Below, one piece after another: positions 44,350-54,593 of a stretch of DNA of 64,000 nt (its first letter is position 1; every line of letters begins with the position of its first letter). A model generated the notes under the pieces. The model was not told where the DNA came from and searched no databases. It was given only the letters and a program-made list of their open reading frames with translations. The stretch is from positions 10,852,109 to 10,916,108 of the forward strand of contig JAJEKV010000004.1 of assembly GCA_021234155.1 (NCBI GenBank), given 5' to 3'. Source of the stretch: Isoetes taiwanensis (taxonomy: Eukaryota > Streptophyta > Lycopodiopsida > Isoetales > Isoetaceae). The translations under genes and the position numbers were made by a program.

Positions 44350-47300
44350 ATGTCATATGGATTTGGTATGTCTCTATTTCACACTCCCCCTAGAAGGTCT
44401 AGGAAGTCTAAGCTTTTTCATACTGAATTGCAAGAAAAGGCTATGGCACAGGAAGACATGGAACAAAATACTGAATGCACTGAGCCAGACTCCATAGAGC
44501 CATGTACACTTGAGGATGCAATTGCTGATGATCAGAAGGAGGGTTTGGGAGGTAGTCCATCAAAGAATCCCAGTCTTGCAAAAGGAAAAAAGAAGAAAAA
44601 GGAAACCGAGGATACTGAGACAGATGAATTTTCTAGAAAGTTCACAGTTCAACAGATTTCTGAAATTTTGCAAGAGATCAGAGTAGTCAAACTGAGCCCT
44701 CCACCACCTATTCCTCTATGCAGAATTTTGATTAATGAAGCAGTTCGTCTTGTCTCCAAAGGCTCTAAAGCAATGAGGGATACTTTGCGAAATGATGGGT
44801 ATGTGCAAGAGAAGGGAAGTTTCATATTATCTTTATCAGGCACAGGAGGCAATTGCATACCAGTAACTGACAATATCAAATCTACGTGGGACCCTCTGTG
44901 GGTAGAAGAGAATGATAAGTTTGAAGATGAATTAGTCAGCCATCCGGATTGGCAAGAACTTAGTGGCAGAATGTTCTTGTGTTGGGACGGCAATCATCGC
45001 ACAGATGTTTGAATGCAGGAGATAAGGGAGAGGCATCAACACGTTAGATCTATGCATTTCTCTGTGCATGCCACTTTTGTAGAAGTAGATCACCAACATG
45101 AGACACAACTTATTGCAGCTATGCAGCGTATCAATCAGTAAGTGTCAGTTTGATTTTTCTCATGCCACTTTAGAAGAGGTTTATAACTTGTACAATGTTT
45201 GTTTTGCATTCCAGATTAAATGAGACAGGTGTGGTGCGGATCAAACTGAAAGATATTTTGTATGGTGTCCACCGATTAACTACTTCTGATCTTACAACAT
45301 ATACTTCACATTTATCTGTGGACGAACTCAGATTGAGCATAGAGCGGGAGAAACAGGTTCTTGGCGAAGAGCCATGGTTTCCTCTTACGAGATATTTGCT
45401 TGCAAAAATTATGTACCAGGTATCAAAGTTAGTTGAATTTATAATTGCACATAATATTGAACTTTTTATATACATGCTGAATGCTTAATCTTATAACAGT
45501 CCACAATAGAAGCTGAAATTGAGGAGGCTATAAACTTGATGGAAGAGCCTCTGTTTAAAGAGGACAGAGTTGCTAAAGCTGAAAGGGAAGTAAGACGTAA
45601 GTGGCAAAACAAATTTCAAAAATATTTGGCAATTGTAAATCCTATGCTAGAATCCGATTGGCTGAAGAATGTTACAAGTAGAGATTTGGATAATAAGAAA
45701 ATGGCACTAACATTAGAGAAGTTATTCGCCTTATCTAAATCCACAGTGAGTAACCAGCAAAGGAATAAGTGGCTAAATATTATGGCATCTGGCACAGCGA
45801 TGATAGACACATATGGGATACTAAACAATGATAAACAATTCCGTGAGTGGGTTAAAAAGGAGACATGGATGGAGCACATGTTGAAGAAAGCTACTCAGCA
45901 AATGGAGTCTGTATGTTTGGCAAGTGATATCACTATTAGCCACAATGATGACGATTTGGACTCTTGGTTTAGAGAATTTTGGTTGCAACATCGCTCTATT
46001 CTTTTCCATATGATGGAAAAAAAACTGTCCTACACAGCCTCAACTGAGGAAGCATTCGACATCAACAAGGTCTCTATGCGTGTCACATATAGGTAATCCA
46101 TTTTCCTATTATTTTTGCGCTGAAATTTTATGTTTTTCAGTTACTTCTATTCTCGACTAACTAAAATGTATATCAGGTACTTCAAGTATGCTCTTGCAAA
46201 GAAATATATTTTAAAATTTCCAGCAGTCTTAAAGTCATGGACAGTAACTGGTAGTGAATCCTGCATGTATTCTGGACCGGGCCAGTTGGATCGTGAACCA
46301 CCCATGACCAGATGGGAGCTAGAGAATTGCCCTTGGTGGCTCGATTTTAAAAAAGGATGTATGCCTGAAGAAGAAAAGCATGTAAGGGCTGCTAGATTCA
46401 ATACAGATTCTAAGAACAAAAAGAGTCCTAGTGTTGCTTCTATGCAAACAGGTTACAGTGATGATGCCAGAGATGTGGATAAAAGAACGGAAAAGAAGAC
46501 ACATTCAATTGTCTGATGAATCAAACCATGTGCAAACACCTGCCATGTATACAGGAGGGAACTTGCGAGAGACACAGGAAGTAAGTAGCCAGGCACCTAG
46601 CCATATGGCTCTTGACATGGAAGTTGGTCCAACTTATAAAAATGTGGCTTTACGGCTAATAACAGAAGATGTTAGAAATGTTTCTGCAACTTTGACATGC
46701 AAGAACCCCGATACACCATTTAAAGGCATTCGTGATTTTGGTAAGTCCGTAAAGATTGCATCGAAAAGATGCAGTAGAAATGGTGAGATCAGAGATTGGG
46801 GTGTTGATCTTTTGCTGATTGATCTTCCCACCAATCAATATCCTACTATTGGACATCCACATATCCCTGATTGGAACAGATGTGACAGTCAGCTTATAGA
46901 TGATTGTTTTTCTATTGGTAACCTCTGATTAGACGATAGGGGCTATCTTGTTTGTATCTGCACAGTAGAACAATTTAAAAATGTTGAAGTTATTGCAAAG
47001 AAACGGAACTTGGAAAGGAGAAGAACATACACGCTGATTAGTGATGTCCCTTTCTCTTATGGAAGTGATATGTTAGGTCTTATTGACACGAGCACTTTGT
47101 GTGTGACGTTGTATGGCAGAATTGGTTATCAGGGTAATTTAGTTCACCCTATGGCCTTTGTTGAAGGAAAGCTAAATCACATGTCAAGCATTATAAAGCA
47201 TGAATGTATACAATCAGAGAAGCTGATATCAGATGGTTCTGGAGGATGTAGATACAATCTTCAAAAGAGTATTGCTTTCATGCAATTTTTATTGCACTCG

Positions 47301-47543
47301 TTTTGTGTCCCAAGTGGATTTGTATTGGAACTATTTGCTGGTATGGGCTCTATGATGGAGGCAGCTGCTATATGGGGTGCTAATTACTATGGAATGGAGA
47401 AGGATAAAAAGTTATGTCAGATTGTCATGGAATTGCAGGGCTATAATAGGCCAAGACCATTTCACATTTCTGGTGCCATGAAGAATATTGAAGATGAAGA
47501 AGATGAGGTGACAACTGCAGACTTGGTGGAACCAGAGGACTAG
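44350..47543 (+). pseudogene. ParB-like domain fused to a permuted DNA amino-methyltransferase, spliced, decayed
   Basis: The first ATG in frame is at 44350. Exons 44350-45137, 45215-45419, 45500-46092 and from 46177 join at GT/AG sites in consistent phase. Residues about 200-260 hold MFLCWDGNHRTDV...MQEIRERH and HATFVEVDHQHETQLIAAMQ, the DGNHR signature and following strands of ParB/sulfiredoxin-like domains. The C-terminal third has DLLLIDLPTNQYP (46806-46841) in the place of motif IV (DPPY-type) and, later, LELFAGMGSMMEAA (about 47325-47362), the AdoMet-binding motif I, then GANYYGMEKD. Motif IV before motif I is the beta-class order of N4-cytosine/N6-adenine methyltransferases. Damage: in-frame TGA at 45010 and 46926, and one frameshift between about 46440 and 46510. 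DLPT departs from the active DPPY/SPPY. Confidence 0.75.
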
Positions 47544-49383
47544 TGGGTAACAAAACTTTCTTTTAACTTAATAGGAAATTCATGTTCCATTTTCTTAATG
47601 TCATTGACTAACAAATAATCTCCGTAGTTGCTTGCCCATCTATGCAGAACAATTGGCATCATTCATGGCTGCCTGCCATTCTCCAATTTTGCAAACAACC
47701 AAGTACAAATCATGTTGCTACATAGATGATGAGGCAGCAGAAGATTTTTTATGGGACGCAATCTATATTGAAGCAGGTTTTATGTGCAGCCAGGTCAATC
47801 AATTGTTTGCCATTTAAATGCGTCATAGAAGAATGCTTCTGTCACTACTTCTGTCACTGGATACTTAAGATGTGCAACCAAGTTTAAGTTCTTCAATTAT
47901 TTGTCATTTGAATGCTTTATAATGCTTCTGTCATTGGATATTTATGTAAGTCTGAGATAATGGTTGTATGAAATATTTATCTTTAGTTTTATGATGCTGA
48001 CATATGACAGTGTTGTTGCTCATCCCAGTTTAGCAGTCAGACATTGCAGAAATCAATCTAATTCCAGGCAGGCAAGCTCTAATTCCAGGAGCACGTGTTC
48101 CTTTTTTCTTTGTTAAATATGTTCTGTTGTGCTTGTTCATTTTAAAATGCTTAAGAGGCTTCTACCATGCTGCTAAATATGTTGCAAAATATCAGTTGTA
48201 TTCCATAATAATGATTTTTCCATGGTACAATGATCTGCTTTATCTTTCTTTCAATAAGTATACATTCATTCTGCTAAGACAAGCTTACATGTTACTGTTA
48301 TTCAGTGCTTCTCCTTGTCCCATGTTTGCATCTTCAGCTGGAAATAGAGACTTTAATTGCAGAGACAGACAATTGTTGAGCAGGCCAAAAAACTAGTGGG
48401 TAAGCAACACAAAGAGTTTGACGAATAAATAAGCTAGAAGAGGTTGATCAATTGAATGTGTCTTGTCATTATTAAGGTTATCATCCAGATTTATGAAGTT
48501 GTTCTACCATCGATTCAGCAAGGTTTTTCCTAGCATCGTGGAGTTATCTTCCCCAGTTTTGAAAGGAAAATGAAGTACATATATTATCTCTGCGACAGTC
48601 TGTTGTTGAATCTTCAGTGCATGATGGCGAAGTTGTCTACACAGTGCATTTCTTCAGTGCGTGATGGCGAAGTTGCCATGGGGCATATACAATCCTCTTC
48701 AGATCGTTATCCTGCGAGTGTTTTTTCTATATGAGTGTAATATCGCTTTCTTCAATTGATACAGTTCAATTGCTACAATGTTTTGTCCCTTAGCTACAGT
48801 GATATTCCGTTCAGTCCTCAACTGCCAAACCTTTCTCAGGTTGATTGACCTGGTTGCACATTCCTCTGCGAGATCGGCTTAAAATTCAAGGATAAAATTG
48901 CCTTCCGGGATATAATTTGCTTAAACTATGTAGTATCGCATATTGCCGCATGAATTAGGATTGGCGTTAGGCTAGAATGGTCCAAGGTTGGCTTGGATGT
49001 ATTCAAGCGAACCTATATTTTGATACACTAAGATCTTTTTTTTCCTGTGTACACAACTATATTTAAGCGAACTTGCAAACTGCAACAACATCCAAACGTT
49101 TTAACATGTTATATAACACTTTATAGACTACTTCCTTGCCGATTTTGAATTCAGAACATACCAGAAATTTATGGGCACACAAATTGCGAGACAAGACCTA
49201 TATCGAAGTGAAGATAAAAAATCGAGATTGGGAAGTGATAATATAAGGTGAAAGTTTGATATTTGTCATCGAAATCAATGTGCGATATTGAAGATAAGGA
49301 TTAAATTGAAATTGAATGGTTGAAGAATTTGTTATGATTGGCTATGTCTAGATAATTTTAGAAGCATAAATTTACCACTAACA
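47544..49383. other. Downstream of the methyltransferase, mostly noncoding
   Basis: After a possible acceptor (TCTCCGTAG) an open frame at 47632-47817 encodes a 62-residue peptide with CYIDDEAAEDFLWDAIY. It might be a last exon of the methyltransferase gene if the TAG at 47541 is spliced out, but I cannot show this. ACTAGTGGGTAA occurs at about 47539 and again at about 48392. TTCAGTGCRTGATGGCGAAGTTG is duplicated at about 48614 and 48654. No terminal inverted repeat was found. Confidence 0.35.
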
Positions 49384-49485
49384 TTAGGATTAGGATTAGG
49401 ATTAGGATTAGGATTAGGATTAGGATTAGGATTAGGATTAGGATTAGGATTAGGATTAGGATTAGGATTAGGATTAGGATTAGGA
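49384..49485 (+). repeat. (TTAGGA)17 perfect hexanucleotide array
   Basis: Seventeen uninterrupted copies of TTAGGA. It differs by one base from the TTAGGG and TTTAGGG telomere types, so it is best treated as a microsatellite. It ends about 15 bp before the LINE 3' tail that follows. Confidence 0.95.
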
Positions 49486-49499
49486 TTCTTGGTTATTGT

Positions 49500-49622
49500 G
49501 TTTGGTGATGGGGCCTAGTCCCCAGGTTTTAGATGGGCTGTTGCCCTTGCATGTGCCGTCCCATAACCCGTTGGGTTCCCGTGGACGTAAAAATTCATCT
49601 TATCTTATCTTATCTTATCTTA
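49500..49622 (+). mobile_element. LINE 3' end with (TCTTA)5 tail
   Basis: CCCGTGGACGTAAAAATTCA followed by five TCTTA units matches the 3' ends of the fragments at 58186 and 60171, which carry GTGGACGATAAAAA before their own short tail repeats. Only about 120 bp remain and no coding part. Confidence 0.6.
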
Positions 49623-50411
49623 ATAACATATTTGTTTGGGCACTCCATTGTTGGTGCAAACTATTTTGTTTGGGCATCTCTCTACTAATGCAAGCTATTT
49701 TGTTGAACTTTATTGAGCAGTTTACATTTTTTAATTGGGTGCTTATTGAGTGTTTTCTCAAGTGTCGTATTTTTCTCTATAACTGAATAAAGGCAACCTT
49801 GATTTTCTCTAGAGGTTTTGCATCGAGTAACATCAAATTTGCCATACTAAGTTCTTTGAGTTCCCAAGTTGTTGGTCTTGCTTTGGAACAGTGTTCTGGG
49901 AACAACACCTTATGCCTTTAGATGTTCATGATTATCCTGATTATGATTGTGATATATATAAGTGAACAAACGACTTAATGGTAATGGGGTCAACACAATT
50001 AATTGTGAAGTTGCAAAATGTGCAGAATATGGTAAAGTTTGCGGTAAAATACAATAAATAGTTTTGGGACAAGCTACGCCAGCTGATCGTTGAAGGCAAA
50101 TGTAAATATAATGTTCCTTAACCCCCCCAGGTTCCTCCCTTAACGTTACATTAATATAATGTTCCTCGAAGACACATTACAATCTCTTCCACTAGACATA
50201 ATGGTTGTATGATTTTGCCAAGCAAGAAAAACACTTTGCACACAATAAAAACACTTATAACAAAGATTTTCCCGGAATTCCTTTAACAAGGATTTGCAAA
50301 AGGATCATCAAAACGTTACTTTTAAAAATAAAAAAGTTACTTTGTACTGCATGCATTATATTATGATGAAATCAAATGTTTAGGAGTTGACTGTTGCAAG
50401 TAATTAAATAA
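49623..50411. other. Intergenic stretch, nothing recognised
   Basis: AT-rich. No gene or clear repeat beyond a partial duplication of TATTTTGTT(T/G) around 49660-49700. Confidence 0.4.
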
Positions 50412-50760
50412 TGTTTTTCTTTTTTTTGAAAAACGACAAACTTTATTGAAACTCCAAGCCAAAAGCAAAATACAAATGCAGAGGCGGGAACAAAGTCTCA
50501 GAGGATAATCATGATCCACTGAGTAGAACCACCAGCCTATGCATAAGACAACACACTCAAATAGGACTCAAATATCAACTGTCGCTTGGCAGGAGCAAGC
50601 GAAGAATAGAGCAATGGTAGGCCTTAGTGATTCTAGCTTGTGCGTCATGGAGGACAACTGCAAGAGGAATATCCAAACCCTGAAAGATACACAGTCTTCT
50701 GCGCTTCCAGATGGACCACAACAACCATCCTATGCTAAATGAAATGCTTAGCTCCGCAAC
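50412..50760 (-). mobile_element. 5'-truncated LINE, zf-RVT-like 3' end
   Basis: The plus strand starts with a T-run (poly(A) on the minus strand) next to CTTTATTGAAACTCC. Read on the minus strand, one frame gives WLLWSIWKRRRLCIFQG and then further residues. This resembles the LW-IWK-RN-xxF segment that follows the reverse-transcriptase zinc-binding domain of plant L1-type LINEs. Only the last few hundred bases are present. Confidence 0.5.
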
Positions 50761-51959
50761 TTATTCCAAGTATCCGGATAAATAGCCAGAAGCACTTGCT
50801 GACTTGTCAATGTCACATGAAAAAGAGAAAGCAGCCAAGACCAAACAGGCTGGAGATGATCACATAAAAAGAAACAATGCTCAATGGTCATTTAATAATG
50901 TATGTAGGTGCATAATCATAAATATATTATTGGCATTCCCAATATACATAAGTCGCTTAATAAAAAAATCCTACCAGTGCAATAAATAACAGGAAAAAAT
51001 CCTAGGACTTATGGCTTCAACCGGCCCAAATCCTTGCCATTTTTTGGACCGGCCATATATCCTAGAGTATTTCATGTAGACTGGAACTTTTTAATTTGAA
51101 CCGGATTTTTTTATTCAATCCCAGGACTTTGTTGCACACTGCTTCCAAGCATCACCACTACCGTGCCCTGTTTTGCCTCGAGAAACTTGATGGTGGTGGC
51201 GGTCGCGAATAATAGGCCGCCTTTTTCCGTGGATGACTCTCCTCAATGGCACATGTAGGTCGCGTTTTAGTGTCATCTCGTGCCTTGATGCCTTGTGGCA
51301 CCTTCATTTGGCGACATGTCGGGTTTTAGTGTCGTCTCGTGCCTTGATGCCTTGTGGCACCTTCGTTTGGCGACATGTCGGATTTGCATTACCGTGTCGT
51401 TAGGTCCACATTTATGCCCCTATTTTGCTCGAGTTTTCAATGGATGATGTGGATGCTTTTATTTTCTTTTCTTTATCTTTTCCTTCCTATCTAATTCAGT
51501 TGGTTTATGTTTGCATTTTCATTTCTTTCTTATTAACTGGCGATGACACGTGTTTGGGTTTCCTTATGGCGGCCATTTTTCCTTATCTGATTCGTGGCAG
51601 GTCTGTGCAGCAAATCGAATCTGGCTTGCAATGGGATCTGGCTGCAATCGAAGGGATTTCTGTGGAGATTTTCAGTGGATGCATGCATATTTGAGCCAAG
51701 GGGGGTGCACTCATATATACGGGGGATATGCCATCTACGTGCATGGGGTTACCAAAACCCCCCTCGTATACAACTCTTTACTGTAGCTAAGGGATTGGTT
51801 GATTCACTGTAGCAACCATTTCAAAACACTATATATCATTTCAAAAAATTCTTGCATGTTGATTAGCTCAATCCAATGACCTCAAATCTCATTGGTGTTC
51901 CCGGGATTAGTAGAGCGGAAGTTTTCCATTTGGCGGGACTTCTTGGGTGTGGTAGATGG
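50761..51959. other. Intergenic stretch with a ~60-bp tandem duplication
   Basis: TTTTAGTGTCrTCTCGTGCC and its following bases, up to GGCGACATGTCG, are present twice in tandem between about 51251 and 51380. Three overlapping plus-strand frames at 51425-51812 have no domain. Confidence 0.5.
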
Positions 51960-52116
51960 TGATGGTCAGTTTGTACAGCAGTAGAGTTGCAGTTGTTGTG
52001 GAGTGTCGAGGTATCACTGTCTCTTTGGGGCAGTTCTCCTTCCTCCTCACTTGCTTTGTAACATTACCATTCTTTTAATATATTGCTGACACAGTTCTTC
52101 AAAAAAAAAAAAAAAA
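51960..52116 (+). mobile_element. Retroposon 3' end with poly(A), second copy
   Basis: It shares the order GTTTGTACA, GGAGTGTCGAGG, TCCTCAC, CATTCTTTTAATATA and CAGTTCTTC, then 17 or so A, with the copy at 1960-2118. Confidence 0.55.
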
Positions 52117-54569
52117 ATCTCAGATCGAATTTGGAGAATTATAACAAATGAAGATCCGTCCATTTCGGTTGCAGGATTAGAATCGACTGCACCAAACCCA
52201 AGCTCTCAAAAATTGTCTCCATTCTCTCAAAGTCAAAACCTTAGAATCTAAGTTCTTGAATATGCACAATTACACTTTCAACAAAGCATTTATTATCTAT
52301 TTCTACCTATGATTCTGCAATTGGTCGATTCATTCGACCCCAATTTACAGATAAGTAATGCTTTATATATATTAGCTAGGCCTTGTAACCTAGTAAATAG
52401 TTCAACCTTTAAACAGAACAAATAGAATCAGGTGAAATGCCAACCTGTTTAGCAACTTTATGCGCTCCAGAACCAAATGTAGCTCAACCTGCTATAGCTG
52501 CAATTACATGACTTTGGAAAGGAACTATGGAAATGAAAATAGATAAAGTTTTATATTACGCAAATGCCAGTTATGCAATATAGATCTCATAACTTGAATC
52601 TTATATTAACAAAAAGGCTCTTCAACCAAAGAGTCAGCAACAGGCCTCACAAAAAAGTTTCAGCAGCTCAACAGTCTCCCTCATCAGTTTCAGCAGTCTC
52701 CCTCATCCAACTTGGATGTTGATGCAACAATATGACAATATCATCAAACATTAAGAAAACATTAATGGAAAGAAATGAGCACATAACCTAGACAACTTGA
52801 AGGCTGAAAATTGTTAAGGAAGTCCATCATTATTAAGGCATCAAACTGCTATTGCACTTGCTATTGCAGGGGGCAGCCCAATTACCATACAAGTAAATTC
52901 GATAGGAAGGTCAAGTAATCTTATGTTTCCCTTTCTTTTCTGTACTACTACAGTTTGGGGTTGAAAACGTCACAGTAAGGATAGGGTCAGGTGTGCTAAT
53001 TCCTTTTCACAAAATTTAATGGATTTACCAAATGATTCTTATGAATTGCCTGCACTAATTCGAAGCTGAGACATATGGGTTCACTTTTTTAGGAGCTGAA
53101 GGTATATTCTTTTTTCCAAACAAAACATTGGGCTATGTCTAGAATGTTGTGCAATCTAGCTAGAGATAGAGATTATGCGTATCGATAAATATTTATATTA
53201 TTTTGTCTTGAAGCTTTTCTTTTGAACAAGCCATAAGGGCAACATGAACAGGTCAACTCCTTTATGGCAAGTTGTTCAATTTATGACATGTGCATTGATC
53301 CGCCAAGGGCAGAACCATGGTTGCGCCGTCTGAGATATTCTATATGAAAAGCCCTATAGGTAGGCAAAGCTTTTGCTGGCATAATCCGGGGCCACCGGAT
53401 GTAGCATAACCTTGGCCCTACATCCGTTGCCTCCTCTTTTTGTGGGGAATATCATCCTCTCTGTTGTCTTTAAATCTAGCCTTGTTTATGACACCAGCAA
53501 CAGAAATTCATAAGGTATTATCCAACATTTCTCATGTATGTGAAATGTTGCTTCTTCTATTGTTACTGTCTTTGGGTAAAGTATCCGTATATAAATATGC
53601 ATGCTTCTTTGTACAGGCCGCTTCAATTCGTGCTTTAGCTGGAGCGCTTGTCAAAGGATTTCCTCCATTAACTAGAACCATTCCAACTCAGACGGATCAA
53701 TAAAATCAGCTGCAGACCCAAGTTCAAATGGAATAGGAAAATAAAATGGAGGCACAAAAATTCTGTGTGACGATGTACATATAAAAATATAAAATAAAAT
53801 GTTTGGGCTGACCTAATAGAAATATATGGATCTTTAGGTTTTAAGAAGAGCATGATTTTTTTGTAGGATAAATGGAATGGGGGGGGTACTTGGACGCCCC
53901 ATCAGTAAGCTACATTTCAGTGTTCAAAGCTATATGGAAAGAAGTGTGACTTTAACCCCAACATCTTGGTTGAAAAAACATTCCCTTGCATATGCATATA
54001 TACATACATTATGTGCACTACATCATGGAATACAATGCTTATAACTGTTGACTTCAATTAAAAGAAAATACAATTAACCTGCACTAAAGTAAAAGATAAT
54101 CACACCAAACCTTGCTGCACGCTGCATTGTTTCCACCACACCTATCGCGCATAGGTGACAAAAAAATGTAGCAAAAAAAATAACAGTCTAGAGCATCACC
54201 CATATTAGTACAACAAAGTAGCTTAGATTTCAGATGACAGAACAACAAAGGAGGAGTATCATAATTCATCCTAGAAATAGGAAACAGATATTGTAAGCTG
54301 CAACAACAAATACAAATCCCCAACATTTAGAGATGAAGCCCTGCCTCAGACGGAATTGGATGCCTTGCTATTGATAAGGATGTCAACACGTGGGAAGAAG
54401 GTAATTTTGATGAGACATCTTCCATGACAACTTGACATTGCTTACGAGTATCTTTAAGATAGGGTGTCTTTTGCACCAAATCGCAAAAGAAATGTTTGTG
54501 GCGCCTTGCCGCAATAAATTTCTTGTAATATATAAAAATGTTCACAAATGCAAAAGCAGATAAGGTTAG
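52117..54569. other. Gene-poor stretch
   Basis: No gene recognised. The plus-strand frame 53440-53703, with a leucine run, and the minus-strand frame ending at 54327 (rich in Ser and Lys) have no domain I know. The latter could be an exon remnant. Confidence 0.35.
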
Positions 54570-54593
54570 TTTTTTTTTTTTTTTTTTTTTTTT
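54570..54593 (-). repeat. T24 run, possible poly(A) of a minus-strand retroposon
   Basis: A 24-base T run. Read on the minus strand it could be the tail of an insertion whose body lies to the right. No family is visible there. Confidence 0.5.

Noticed and set aside
49384-49485. Telomere
   Set aside because: The unit is TTAGGA, not TTTAGGG or TTAGGG. The tract is only 102 bp and interstitial.
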